The notes under the pieces: generated by a model
Told to the model about the DNA's origin: nothing
The model's input: only the letters and a program-made list of their open reading frames with translations
The model's database searches: none
In this document: positions 1 through 8,886 of the stretch, in pieces
Layout of the letters: each line of letters begins with the position of its first letter
Numbering within the stretch: the stretch's first letter is position 1
DNA from: Sphingobacterium prati
GTDB lineage: Bacteria; Bacteroidota; Bacteroidia; Sphingobacteriales; Sphingobacteriaceae
Assembly (NCBI RefSeq): GCF_013167215.1
Contig: NZ_JABJWY010000033.1
Coordinates: 23,542 to 87,541, forward strand
Direction of reading: 5' to 3'
DNA: 64,000 nt
Translations under genes and position numbers: made by a program

Positions 1-1
1 A

Positions 2-778
2 TTCAAACATAAAAAGTCATCATCCGTTAGACCTTTGGCGCAATTGGAATTTCTCGAAGTGGATATGCACAACCACCTTTTGCCCGGAATTGACGACGGA
101 AGTAGTTCGGTAAAAAATTCGATCAATTATATTCAAGCATTACAACGGTTGGGGTTGAAGAAGTTTATCTGCACGCCACATATTATGGCCGGTGTACATC
201 CAAATAACAAATCAACTATTGAAGAAGCACAGGTTGCTCTAGTTAAGGGATTAAAAGATAGCGGCAACGAAACCCCTATTTTTGCCGCGGCCGAACACAT
301 GATTGATGATGGCCTAAGCGCACTTATCCAACAAGACGAACTTTGTGTAATGCCCGGCGGTTATGTGCTAATCGAGATGTCCTATTTATCCGAATCCAAA
401 GCCCTCTTTCATACTATTTTAGAGATTCAAAATCTCGGATACAAACCAATTCTTGCACATCCTGAACGTTACGGTTATTACCACAATAATTTTAATATCT
501 ATAAACAGATTAAGGATGCAGGCTGCCTATTACAACTCAATTTACTTTCCCTAAGTCGGTATTATGGAGTAGATACCAAAGCCATTGCAATGACCTTATT
601 AAAATCAGGCATGTATGATTTTGTAGGAACGGACTTGCATCATGAACGTCATCTTGAAGCACTGCAGAAAATTGTAGAAAAATACCCAATTCGCGAAATG
701 TTAAAGACCTCTCCCATCTTAAACCAAAGTTTGTCAGACTATTTCGACAATAGCAAATCACAGGGAATAGCTGGTTAA
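2..778 (+). CDS. PHP-family protein-tyrosine phosphatase (CpsB/YwqE type), 5'-truncated
   Basis: Probable metal-dependent tyrosine phosphatase of the PHP fold, the type that dephosphorylates bacterial tyrosine kinases controlling capsule or exopolysaccharide chain length. Visible metal-ligand motifs are DMHNHLLPGIDDGS near the start, TPHIMAGVHPN, LAHPERYGYY and GTDLHHERH near the end, in family order. The reading frame is open back to base 2 with no stop, and the residues before the motif (KHKKSSSVRP) look like the basic linker these proteins carry, so the true start lies left of the window. The TTG at 35 is only the first possible start inside it. No partner kinase or capsule gene is visible here. 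The family assignment is firm; the cellular substrate is inferred. Confidence 0.85.
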   Translation, partial: FKHKKSSSVRPLAQLEFLEVDMHNHLLPGIDDGSSSVKNSINYIQALQRLGLKKFICTPHIMAGVHPNNKSTIEEAQVALVKGLKDSGNETPIFAAAEHMIDDGLSALIQQDELCVMPGGYVLIEMSYLSESKALFHTILEIQNLGYKPILAHPERYGYYHNNFNIYKQIKDAGCLLQLNLLSLSRYYGVDTKAIAMTLLKSGMYDFVGTDLHHERHLEALQKIVEKYPIREMLKTSPILNQSLSDYFDNSKSQGIAG

Positions 779-848
779 AAATAACTTACTGTCCTATTTT
801 GTGTCCAACAAAGGAAAGATGACAGACCGTGAATACAAGAAATTGCAT

Positions 849-881
849 AAAAAACGCATTCCCCAAGCCGGGGAATGCGTT
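849..881 (-). terminator. Rho-independent terminator of the 929-2434 lipoprotein gene
   Basis: A perfect 12-bp stem (853-864 with 870-881) closes a 5-nt loop. Read on the minus strand it is followed by a U-run (A-run 849-854 on the plus strand). It sits about 50 bp past the lipoprotein stop. It could also stop transcription coming from the phosphatase gene on the other strand. Confidence 0.8.
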
Positions 882-928
882 TCCATTAAATTTATGATCC
901 AAATAAAATAGCTTTGATATTCAGCATG

Positions 929-2434
929 CTAGTTTCTTACACAACGGATCTGAAAAGCCTTTTCCTTGCTATCCACGCCCGATGCCGTACTAGGTTTATT
1001 GTATCCACCAAATTGCAAACTAACCGCCGTAGACATATCAGCGTCAGTAGAAATATTAGTTGACGTCCAATAAGGAGTTGTTCCACCTATGATTGACGGA
1101 AAGAATATGGATGCACTTGGATTAGCAGACATTGCCTGCAAATCGGTAGATCCATAGAAAACCCCTTCCACTCCGTTGTACTTATACTGCCAGTCAGTGG
1201 CCGCACCCGATGTCGCAAGCAATATGTTATATTCCGCTTGCGAAGGTGTCCGCCATTCGGCACTGACCAATTTACAAGGGTCTCTCTCTACTTTGTAATC
1301 AAGCATATCGTGATAAGTAGGCGCAACACCTGCTCCCTCCGGAGTCAGCCAGTTATAATACCAATTGTTACCTAATTGATTTGGAGCCGCAAAACTATAT
1401 TTACCATTAGTGTACTGCAAGTTTCCAGGGGCCCAAATATATCCGCCACCATTTATACCACCCAATGGTGCCTTTAGTTTAAATTCCAATACATATTTTA
1501 CGCCAGGTCTTAAGTTCCAATTACCGCTTGATATCGTTCTAGCTGCACTTCCACCAATAGAAACACCTGATAAAGAAATTTTTCCACTTGTTGTTGCCGC
1601 TGTAGCGATGAAAGTAGAATCCGAGTTGATGACAGTTCCATTTGTATTTTTCAAGTTGAATACTACTGGGCTTACGCTACCCTTATGAGTAAGTGCACTA
1701 GTCGCCAAATTCACATCTACAGCTGCATTAGAAGGTTCAATTGTTGCACCCGAAATACTGCTCACTGTTCCTATAGCTGAAGCGTCAAACTTCAATGTCA
1801 CCTGTGTAAACAAGTGCTCTAAGTCAGCGTTCAATATATTCTGGCCATCTTTTACTTCAAAGACCACCTGATCAAGCATAAAGTCCTGATCAGCAGTCAG
1901 ACCTTCAAAATTCACTTCACTCAATGTTGTACCGACAGCGATTGACGGTAGCGTTTTATTCGAACCCGACGCATAGATTACAAATGTGTATTTTCCTTTT
2001 TCAATGGCGAAATCCTGCACAGCATTCCCTTGGGTAAATGATTTAGTCTCTTTGTATCCACCTGCTGCGTCAAAAATTGCCACATAATAAATAGTCCCTT
2101 GTTTCAAGGTCTTTTGATCGGTACCTGTGGAAACAGTTGCCGCACGATTTGACGCTTTCAGCCCCGAAGCAGGCGCCAACTCAGCCGTTAAGGTTGCGAC
2201 CAATGTATATTGATTATCAAAAGGAATCTCTAAAGTTTGCGTCGATGATGCGTACGTACGACCCACCGAAGCCGCTTTAGCAGGGTCAGTCTTTGCGAAA
2301 GCTTCACCAATATTCAAACGTACGGTTGTACCTTCAGATATCACAGCTTGTGTGTTATCCTTACTACATGAAGAGACAAATAATAGCAATGCAAGCATAG
2401 AAGCCAACCCAGATTTTATTGTAAACATTTTCAT
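929..2434 (-). CDS. Fimbrillin-like surface lipoprotein with C-terminal FISUMP-type domain
   Basis: Predicted outer-surface lipoprotein of about 501 residues. The lipobox LLLFVSSC follows a hydrophobic segment that fits a start at the ATG at 2434; a TTG at 2455 adds seven unlikely residues. The middle shows the Mfa2/FimB-like pattern: an IYYVAIFD strand, then YTFVIYASGSNKTLPS. The C-terminal part (about residue 330 on) has GGGYIWAPGNLQY, DPCKLVSAEWRTPSQAEY and the ending FQIRCVRN, as in FISUMP/C-type-lectin-like domains. It lies 43 bp downstream of a small AAGS-peptide gene in the same transcription unit and has its own terminator. Paralogues lie at 4034, 56131 and 58545. An adhesin or pilus-tip role is inferred from the fold type only. 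Confidence 0.7.
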   Translation of the reverse strand: MKMFTIKSGLASMLALLLFVSSCSKDNTQAVISEGTTVRLNIGEAFAKTDPAKAASVGRTYASSTQTLEIPFDNQYTLVATLTAELAPASGLKASNRAATVSTGTDQKTLKQGTIYYVAIFDAAGGYKETKSFTQGNAVQDFAIEKGKYTFVIYASGSNKTLPSIAVGTTLSEVNFEGLTADQDFMLDQVVFEVKDGQNILNADLEHLFTQVTLKFDASAIGTVSSISGATIEPSNAAVDVNLATSALTHKGSVSPVVFNLKNTNGTVINSDSTFIATAATTSGKISLSGVSIGGSAARTISSGNWNLRPGVKYVLEFKLKAPLGGINGGGYIWAPGNLQYTNGKYSFAAPNQLGNNWYYNWLTPEGAGVAPTYHDMLDYKVERDPCKLVSAEWRTPSQAEYNILLATSGAATDWQYKYNGVEGVFYGSTDLQAMSANPSASIFFPSIIGGTTPYWTSTNISTDADMSTAVSLQFGGYNKPSTASGVDSKEKAFQIRCVRN

Positions 2435-2477
2435 AAATGATTGTTTATTACACAAATTAATTAAACTACCTATAATA

Positions 2478-2651
2478 CTACCACTCTACATCCTGACTTT
2501 GTGTCTCCGTCTGCCAAGATTCGGTCACCGAACTATTTACGGAACCAGCTGCAACGCTATATTCCAGTTCAACATGTTGCGTGTTCATGCAAGGAGATTC
2601 ATAAGGTAATCGGCCATTTAGATTAGCCAAGTTTTCTTTGTTCGTTTTCAT
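2478..2651 (-). CDS. Small AAGS-motif peptide (57 aa), copy 1
   Basis: A 57-residue ORF (ATG at 2651) with no hydrophobic signal sequence. Its centre reads HVELEYSVAAGS, matching three other small ORFs in this window (3830, 55910, 58336), and its tail is polar and acidic and ends in VEW. It directly precedes a fimbrillin-like lipoprotein gene on the same strand. Conservation of E-x-E-x2-[IV]-A-A-G-S among otherwise diverged copies, and the fixed neighbourhood, argue that it is a real gene. Function unknown. The AAGS site resembles a leader/core boundary, so it could be a processed peptide, but no dedicated protease or transporter is adjacent. Confidence 0.7.
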   Translation of the reverse strand: MKTNKENLANLNGRLPYESPCMNTQHVELEYSVAAGSVNSSVTESWQTETQSQDVEW

Positions 2652-3829
2652 TTTTTATCTATTTAAAATACTCTAAGGCAATACTAAGTTCGTGTAACTA
2701 TCACACGTCACATAAAAGACATTATTCAATTGATATAAAGACTTTTATAGCACAATAATATGACACTCCCTTATCAGAAGTTGCACGAAAGTAGAGAATA
2801 TTTGAAAGGAGCCGAAGTAAATGAGGTGGTGTTTATTTTTCTGTAGCTATAGCACTACAAGTACACCCAAGAGGGATATTTTCGATGACATTCTCATGAA
2901 GATTAACACAAATATGGGCGCCAAACATACAACGAGAAGAAGTGACGATTGCTTTTTAATGTTTTTGAAGCGCAGTCAACCTTTTGGCTAAATACATATC
3001 ATATGACTGGAATTGAAAAAGCTAATTAATTGCTTAAACAATTTAATTACAATATAATACAGAATTGCAAAACGAAAAAACAAACCAAATCAAAAACAGA
3101 TATATTTTTTTTTAATAAGACAAATACAAAAAATGGTTATTATTTATCAATAAATTGTATATAGAAAACCACCAAAACATTCTACCAAGGATAGAATGGA
3201 ATATTATTAAGAAATTAGCTATCACCTACACTATTACATCGCAATATAACGAAACATAAAAAACAAAACCTCCTCATCAAAATTGGCTCCTCAAAAACTA
3301 CCTGTTCAAACATCTTAATTATAAAACAAATAATCATTAAAAAAATCATTAGCAGCTAAAACAAAACCCAAAGAACTTTGTTTAAGCCTAAGACTATTGT
3401 AAATAATAGTTTTGTAAAACTGATCAATAATTGCACATATTTTATATTAAAAGACAGCTATACGTTAATTATGAAATAATACAGAAATGAAAAGAAAATA
3501 CATTTAAATATCAAGCGAATTTTATATAAAAAAATAATTTACAATTTTTTTTTGCACAAGTTGATATTTAGTCGTAATATTACAATTCGAATGGGATAAG
3601 TGTAGTTAGCCGAATATAGAAAAGAATATAGACATATATAATTTACATTACATTAACAGAAGTATAACATCAAAGTTGACACAGCGGTAACACAAAATTT
3701 TGTCTGTACGCAGAGACAAACAGTTTACCAAAACGTCAATTTTTAAATTTTAACAATGAAGTATTAAATTGTCCATTAAATTTTAAACCCCACGTTCGCA
3801 AAGCGTGGAATTATCCAAATAATATTATC
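2652..3829. other. Long AT-rich divergent intergenic region of the left peptide/lipoprotein units
   Basis: About 1.18 kb without a credible ORF, strongly AT-rich, separating the divergent peptide genes at 2651 and 3830. A possible rightward promoter is TTTG at 3551-3554, a 20-nt spacer and TAATATTA at 3575 (a poor -7 match). TAGTTTTG at 3407-3414 fits the -7 consensus but lacks a well-placed -33. Small inverted repeats occur at 3692-3703 (ACAAAATTTTGT) and 3699-3705/3714-3720 (TTTGTCT/AGACAAA). A weak hairpin, CCACG/CGTGG (about 3790-3808), lies just before the peptide start. No long repeat or RNA gene was recognised. Confidence 0.5.
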
Positions 3830-3997
3830 ATGAATAAGAACGCAAAAAAAATGTACGTTGCTCCGTCCATCAAGGAGAACGTAATCGAGCTTGAGCAAGG
3901 CATTGCTGCAGGCTCTCAAGCACAACCAGGCGCGACTCCACAATCAGGCGGCTGGGGAGCTGGAACGGATGAAACCAACAACGGTGAAGGATCTTAG
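3830..3997 (+). CDS. Small AAGS-motif peptide (55 aa), copy 2
   Basis: A 55-residue ORF starting at the ATG at 3830. It shows a basic N-terminus, a Y-x2-P-S-I element (YVAPSI), then VIELEQGIAAGSQ and a Gly/Pro/Asn-rich tail with one Trp (GGWGAG). No transmembrane segment or Sec signal is present. It is 36 bp upstream of a fimbrillin-like lipoprotein gene, which suggests co-transcription. The heptad LEQGIAAGS is nearly identical to copies at 55910 and 58336 although the tails differ, as expected for a conserved leader plus variable core or for a short interaction motif. Function unknown. Confidence 0.75.
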   Translation: MNKNAKKMYVAPSIKENVIELEQGIAAGSQAQPGATPQSGGWGAGTDETNNGEGS

Positions 3998-4033
3998 GAA
4001 GTATTGTAATTATTAACAACAAGAAAAGCACAA

Positions 4034-5980
4034 ATGAAATTTCTACAAAAAAAGGGAGCTCACTGGGTTGTTGCAATGGCAATACTTGCGCTACCGGCTA
4101 CGTTAATAACGAGCTGCTCCAAAGATTCGAAAACAGAAATTGTTGACACAAAAAGCGACAAATTAACCATCGCCGTTGGTGGAATTAAAACAAACAACGA
4201 CGAGGGAGTAAAGCGCATGGGCGTTTCCTCTTCCAATAAAACTGCACAGCCAAAAATTTATTCTTTTTCTGATGTTGACATGGCGGTTTCTACGGATAAT
4301 ACTGTTCCGGTAAAAACTACCAGTGCTAACGCCGCACGAGCAAACGGTACAGCTGCTGATGCTGCGCCTGGCGTTACAGAGAATATGGAACAAGACACTA
4401 AATATGTCGTGTACATTTACTCTGGAAGCACATTGGTTGCAGCTAAAGAATTGCAATCTGGCATAGCAGGTACTATTGAAGGACTTGATCCAGCTGGCTC
4501 CTACACCTGGGTAGCACTCTCTTACAATTCAAAGGATGATGCACCATCGTTAACCCCTGCTAGCGGAGCAATTTCACTTCCACAAAATAAGGATGTTCTA
4601 TATGCTTCCGGAACGGTCGATTTAGCAACCAGCTCGAACATTAATATCCTTTTCAATCATGCGTTTTCACGCATTGGCATTGAATTAAACACTATCGGTG
4701 TTTTCGGTAATATCACTGGAGAACCGGTTTTATCTGTGTCAGGATTGAATTTAGCAACAGGTAGTATTGATCTACTGACTGGTGCGGTTACTGCAGGTGC
4801 AACATTTGCGCCAACACTAAGCTACGCTGATTTTAAAAATGTTGATCCATTGTATAACGATTCTAAAATTGCTTATGTGTATACAGCATCTGTTGCCACA
4901 CAAAATGCGATTCAAGTAAGTCTAAAAGACTTGGATATTAGCCACGTGGATGGAAGCTTAGCTCGTCGATATTTTACAACGGCTACAAATTTTAATTTCA
5001 CTGTTTCGCCAGAATTAGGCAAGAGCCATCACCTACTGTTAAATGTGGTCGAATCACCTTTGGTTACTAATTATGGCGGACGCCAAGTAAAATGGGGCCG
5101 TTCAAACTTATTTTACAGAGGTAACAATGGCGGAGGACGCAATTATGCTTTTTATGCAAATAATCAGCTAACTGCAAAAGCTAACGGGTATTTCGCATTT
5201 GGAAGTGTCGTGCCTGGACAATTTGCAACAACGACGACTAATAATGGAGATCCTTGCGCACTGGTATATCCTGCAGGTCTTTGGAAGCAACCAGCCAAGG
5301 CTGATTTCGCTAATATGGTACGCGGAGATATTAAAGCCGATGAACTTACAGGTGCATTAGGAGGGTTGGGCCAAGTAGTTGATGCTACAGGGTTAACCGG
5401 ACTTGTAAATATCATTACAAATTTGTTGGGCAATGTCACTTCCGTCTTGGTTAATACACAAGCGCCAAATTCATCACTTGCACCAACTTCCCCTTATAAC
5501 TTTGGGCAATACACACTTGCATCTGGTGCTAACGGTGCTCCAACAGCTGGTAACTCAAACGCTTTCGGTGATGTAAACAGTGCATCGAACAGATTGCGCT
5601 TTTATTATAACGGCCAAATCTCTAATGTAAATGTATTGCCTCTACTTGGCAACGGTGGTTTAGCTAATTTAGGCCTTAACGATATTAGTGTAGATATCGC
5701 TAATTTCCAAGTTGTTAATCTAAATCTTCCTCTTTTGGATAGTTATGGCAGAACAACTGCATTGTGGACAAATGAACAAGGTGCAAATATCCTTGGTTTA
5801 GCTGGCACAGGTACTTGGGCTTACAATGGAAATGCAGGCAGGTCATTCTCTTTGTTGGGATTAGGTTCCAGATTCCACATGGCAAATAACACGGGTGAAC
5901 TATTAAACGGTGTAAGCGTATTGGGCGCTAATGTATTGAGCACTTCATTTAAAAACGTTCGTTGCGTACGCGCAAACTAA
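4034..5980 (+). CDS. Fimbrillin-like surface lipoprotein with FISUMP-type C-terminus
   Basis: A 648-residue predicted lipoprotein; the signal ends in the lipobox ATLITSC. The N-terminal half has the fimbrillin-family signature (TKYVVYIYSGS, then SYTWVALSYNSKDDAPS). The C-terminal half begins at RQVKWGRSNLFY and carries DPCALVYPAGLWKQP and the ending VRCVRAN, the cysteine-paired pattern of FISUMP-like domains. It is the longest of four paralogues here; a Gly/Asn/Leu-rich insert lies between the DPC motif and the end. It is preceded by an AAGS peptide gene and followed, after a terminator, by a two-domain regulator. Cell-surface adhesion is the likely role, by analogy with Mfa2/FimB-like proteins. 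Confidence 0.7.
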   Translation: MKFLQKKGAHWVVAMAILALPATLITSCSKDSKTEIVDTKSDKLTIAVGGIKTNNDEGVKRMGVSSSNKTAQPKIYSFSDVDMAVSTDNTVPVKTTSANAARANGTAADAAPGVTENMEQDTKYVVYIYSGSTLVAAKELQSGIAGTIEGLDPAGSYTWVALSYNSKDDAPSLTPASGAISLPQNKDVLYASGTVDLATSSNINILFNHAFSRIGIELNTIGVFGNITGEPVLSVSGLNLATGSIDLLTGAVTAGATFAPTLSYADFKNVDPLYNDSKIAYVYTASVATQNAIQVSLKDLDISHVDGSLARRYFTTATNFNFTVSPELGKSHHLLLNVVESPLVTNYGGRQVKWGRSNLFYRGNNGGGRNYAFYANNQLTAKANGYFAFGSVVPGQFATTTTNNGDPCALVYPAGLWKQPAKADFANMVRGDIKADELTGALGGLGQVVDATGLTGLVNIITNLLGNVTSVLVNTQAPNSSLAPTSPYNFGQYTLASGANGAPTAGNSNAFGDVNSASNRLRFYYNGQISNVNVLPLLGNGGLANLGLNDISVDIANFQVVNLNLPLLDSYGRTTALWTNEQGANILGLAGTGTWAYNGNAGRSFSLLGLGSRFHMANNTGELLNGVSVLGANVLSTSFKNVRCVRAN

Positions 5981-6014
5981 AAATAAACTGATATTTTTCA
6001 GTAATACTATTTCT

Positions 6015-6043
6015 AAGCGGCTAGATTTTATCTAGCCGCTTTT
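6015..6043 (+). terminator. Terminator of the 4034-5980 lipoprotein gene
   Basis: A perfect 11-bp stem (6015-6025 with 6031-6041) with a 5-nt loop and a short T-run, 35 bp after the lipoprotein stop. It separates the lipoprotein transcript from the regulator at 6408. Confidence 0.75.
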
Positions 6044-6118
6044 CTATTGTAGCTTATTCCCTACGAATCATTTTTTTCACATTTTTTAACACGATTATCG
6101 TCAATTTTCACACGGAAA

Positions 6119-6228
6119 GTTCCAATTATATTTTCTACTTTTGGAACATCAAGTCATTTTTTTTGCGTTCGACTTGATAATATTATTGGATAAAATGGAA
6201 CGAAGGCGTTCGTTCCATTATTTTTTTT
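6119..6228 (+). ncRNA. Candidate structured small RNA with intrinsic terminator
   Basis: Three consecutive hairpins lie in a 427-bp gene-free stretch (5981-6407). The first has a 7-bp stem, GTTCCAA (6119-6125) with TTGGAAC (6141-6147). The second, starting at the next base, has an 8-bp stem, ATCAAGTC (6148-6155) with GACTTGAT (6171-6178); both have 15-nt loops. The third is a perfect 11-bp hairpin (6194-6204/6209-6219) followed by eight T residues, a strong intrinsic terminator. The upstream gene already ends at its own terminator (6015-6043), so this second terminator needs its own transcript. No TAnnTTTG promoter was found, so the 5' end is uncertain. Confidence 0.4.
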
Positions 6229-6407
6229 ATTACTGATAATCAATTTGTTAGTACTAAAATCACTCTACCTAATGCCAGTCTCTGTACAATAAGAAGCTGA
6301 CGATTTTTACCCAAAACACTTCTTAAAACATTGCTGACCAGCATTCAATCGTGGTGATCGTACAACAATTGAGCAGCTGCGCTACAGCATATCATTTATA
6401 GAATATT

Positions 6408-7028
6408 ATGGGAAAAGTTAAAGACAATGCACTTGCTACATTGATTTCATCACGGATTACGGAGATTATGAATCAGAGCGGGCTTTCACTCAACGGGCTG
6501 GCCAGCTTCTCTGGGTTAACTGCAGGACCGCTTCGCAGCCATTACAATAAGACCCTTACGATCACTGTCGAACATGTTGCAAAAATATGTCAGCCTTTTT
6601 CCATCCCTCTTCCAGATTTTTTCAATCCTGAAATAGTACTCGTTATCGATATTGACAACGTTCCGGGCTTAAGCACGTTTAAGGAAACAACTTTCTCCCA
6701 AGAACAAAACCATCTATTAAAACATAAAATCGAACCAATCAGTGAATCTGTCAATGAAGATCTGAGACGCCAACGCGAGCTGATCGCCCATGTCGTGTAT
6801 GCATCCGATTATTTTACTGAGCCCAAAACACTTGAACAGATGGCCGATGATTTCCAGGAAAATTATAATATAAATTTCAGCACCGAAAGGATCTATAGCT
6901 TGCTGCGGAAATATGTGGGCGGTGAAGTATTGCAACGCAAGCCTTTGCCAAGACCCAAATGTAAGGGTAGCATAAGCAGAAGACCCTTTTTATATTTTAA
7001 GTCAACTGTCGAAACCCAAAATCTATAA
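6408..7028 (+). CDS. Two-domain HTH regulator, paralogue A
   Basis: A 206-residue protein. The N-terminal ~75 residues look like an XRE/Cro-type helix-turn-helix (SRITEIMNQSGLSLNGLASFSGL, then a second helical part ending ICQPFSIPLPDFF). A charged linker leads to a C-terminal domain (~120-200) with QRELIAHVVYASDYF, a PKTLEQMADDF element and an RRPFLYFK end. The same two-domain layout recurs at 29735 and 60524; paralogue C starts with the same MGK and also lies directly downstream of a peptide/lipoprotein pair. DNA binding is predicted from the N-terminal domain. The C-terminal domain, perhaps a winged helix, I cannot name. It likely controls the adjacent surface-protein genes. Confidence 0.65.
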   Translation: MGKVKDNALATLISSRITEIMNQSGLSLNGLASFSGLTAGPLRSHYNKTLTITVEHVAKICQPFSIPLPDFFNPEIVLVIDIDNVPGLSTFKETTFSQEQNHLLKHKIEPISESVNEDLRRQRELIAHVVYASDYFTEPKTLEQMADDFQENYNINFSTERIYSLLRKYVGGEVLQRKPLPRPKCKGSISRRPFLYFKSTVETQNL

Positions 7029-7167
7029 AATTTATTTCATCATAACTCGGCAACTGCGCTTTCCCTAAGATCAAGACTCTCCCCTACTATCTAAAACTCA
7101 AACGGCAAAAAAACTAACAGCTGACGCGATTCGCAGATCATAACCGAGCGTTATTTGCTAAAAAAAT

Positions 7168-8001
7168 TCATTGCATCCGAAACACGCGAGGAATATGGCC
7201 CGTCTGTTTCTTGACAAAATTTCGGAAGTTGGACTCGTCATTAAATCCCATTTCATAGGATATCTGTGAAATAGACAAATTTGTATGTTTAATATACCGT
7301 ACAGCTTGCTGTACCAAAACAGCTAAAATCATCGATTTTGCCGTTTTTCCAGTCGTTGCCAAACAGGCTTCCGTCAGTCTGCGCGCAGTGACGTGAAGTT
7401 GATCTGCATAAAACTGTACATGTGTATATTCTTTACAATATTTATGAACTAAAATCGAAAACTGATTTACCAAACCAATATCGGTAGCGCTCTTCAGTTG
7501 TAACTTACTATCAGCAGCAGCCTCATGATACGCATCCAATAAAAGTGATTCCACACAATGATGTGCAACAAGTTCAAATACACGGTCGCTCTGCATACGT
7601 GCCCGGCTAAGACGATCCACAATCAACTGGTTAAAAGCATCTTCTCCAAAACTAGCATCACCATACAACAGCGGGAACTCCCCAAAAAACAAGGGTGAAT
7701 TAATGGTGGCCGCATCCTCAACCGAGCGTTCATAAAATGCAGCAGTAAAACAAATAGCATAGCCTTTACCCGCGTTTGTATTCGAAAGCTCAATGTATCT
7801 ACCGGGACCTATAAAAATCATTTGGTCGTTCGTTAGATGATATTTTTCTGCGTCAATCCGCACATTAATCGGCTCAAAAGCCTTCATGATTGTGAAAAAA
7901 TTTTGTTCGTTTTGTTCAATAGTTCGATCCACAAAGTTTCGAAAACTGAACAGTTGGAAGCCAACAGATGTTATATTGCCAAATTTACTGAGAGGTGTCA
8001 T
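7168..8001 (-). CDS. AraC-family transcriptional regulator
   Basis: A 277-residue protein with a C-terminal AraC/XylS double helix-turn-helix: the last ~50 residues read AVRYIKHTNLSISQISYEMGF followed by DESNFRNFVKKQTG. The N-terminal ~160 residues resemble the cupin-like ligand domain of AraC-type activators (MIFIGPGRYIELSN). Its start overlaps the end of the upstream receiver gene by 17 bp, so the two are translationally coupled. The pair may work as a split response regulator or as sequential controllers. Ligand and targets are unknown; the nearby recombinase and surface-protein genes are candidates. Confidence 0.85.
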   Translation of the reverse strand: MTPLSKFGNITSVGFQLFSFRNFVDRTIEQNEQNFFTIMKAFEPINVRIDAEKYHLTNDQMIFIGPGRYIELSNTNAGKGYAICFTAAFYERSVEDAATINSPLFFGEFPLLYGDASFGEDAFNQLIVDRLSRARMQSDRVFELVAHHCVESLLLDAYHEAAADSKLQLKSATDIGLVNQFSILVHKYCKEYTHVQFYADQLHVTARRLTEACLATTGKTAKSMILAVLVQQAVRYIKHTNLSISQISYEMGFNDESNFRNFVKKQTGHIPRVFRMQ

Positions 8002-8431
8002 GCTGAGTTATTGAAATATTCTTTTTAACAATTGAAGGGCTGTTATATTGTCTCCCTTTTTTATCATAGCTGCCAATTACCTGCAACATATATTCAGGAT
8101 TGCATTTTGAAAATACCTGCACTGCTCCGCTCCGCCTGAAATCATGTATTTCGATCAAACTCTCCGTTGCCGTGTATCCAAATATGTTAATGGTAGGAAA
8201 CCGGCGGCTTACTTCACCAGCCGCACTTATCCCATTCATAACAGGCATATGTAAATCTAGTATGCAGGCTTGGGGAAGTACTTCACAGGAATCAAGATAC
8301 TGCAACAATTCATTCCCGTTATTCGCTAAAAATTGCAAATCAAACAGATCGAATTGCTTTGAAAGCAGCGCAATAATTTTCTGTTGCAGTTTGCTGTCAT
8401 CCGCAAAAACCAATTTTATCTTATTTTCCAT
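7985..8431 (-). CDS. Single-domain response-regulator receiver protein
   Basis: A 148-residue CheY-like receiver without an output domain. Conserved residues are the acidic pair D11-D12, the phospho-acceptor D59 in ILDLHMP, T87 in GYTAT and K109 in VFSKC. About 25 polar residues follow the fold. It is the first gene of a two-gene minus-strand operon with the AraC regulator, overlapping it by 17 bp. No histidine kinase is adjacent; the nearest soluble one is at 45697. It lies 272 bp from the left repeat of the putative invertible segment at 8703-8904, which may govern its transcription. Confidence 0.85.
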   Translation of the reverse strand: MENKIKLVFADDSKLQQKIIALLSKQFDLFDLQFLANNGNELLQYLDSCEVLPQACILDLHMPVMNGISAAGEVSRRFPTINIFGYTATESLIEIHDFRRSGAVQVFSKCNPEYMLQVIGSYDKKGRQYNSPSIVKKNISITQHDTSQ

Positions 8432-8702
8432 GTACGCTTAGTTGCTGTTTGAGTTTGTAGAACACAGTTCTTAATCACTTCAGATCACGAGGGAAGCCGT
8501 TTCGCCCCTGTCGATCTATTATTGTTACAATTCTTTTGCATTCTTTTTTTGAGGGACTCTGGAAAAATATTACTCAAACAATTCTCCAATTCGACAAGTA
8601 TTATGTCAACTTTCGGCTGAATATAATTTTGCTTGACTTTCATTATGTTGGTATTTATTAATTTTCCAAACGTTTTTTTAATAAGCGCTTGAGCTTAAAT
8701 TA

Positions 8703-8720
8703 TTAGTCTAATTCAGACTA
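8703..8720 (+). repeat. Left 18-bp inverted repeat (IRL)
   Basis: TTAGTCTAATTCAGACTA, an exact reverse complement of 8887-8904. The core TAGTCT/AGACTA is itself palindromic around a 5-bp centre, like a recombinase or dimeric-regulator site with two half-sites. Confidence 0.85.
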
Positions 8721-8839
8721 GAAAAAAAATCTTCTCAACTGATTTTCAAATAGATAATTTTTAAACAATTTTGTCCAACGCTCATACAGTTACTAACCGC
8801 ACCTTTTTTTAATTCTGCAGTGATTTTTAACGCAATCGT

Positions 8840-8872
8840 TTGCACGCTTTTAAAATAAAAATGATATATTTG
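8840..8872 (+). promoter_or_regulatory. Bacteroidota promoter inside the inverted-repeat segment
   Basis: TTG at 8840-8842, a 22-nt spacer and TATATTTG at 8865-8872, an exact match to the TAnnTTTG -7 consensus. In the present orientation it points right, toward the recombinase gene (start 8956). The minus strand of the segment shows no comparable -7 box. Activity is inferred from consensus only. Confidence 0.55.
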
Positions 8873-8886
8873 ATTAAGTGGAATTG

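Noticed and set aside
2699..2705. TATCACA near the left peptide gene as a fourth phased-heptamer promoter
   Set aside because: Only one heptamer is present, no partner at 11 bp and no -7 box at the right distance.
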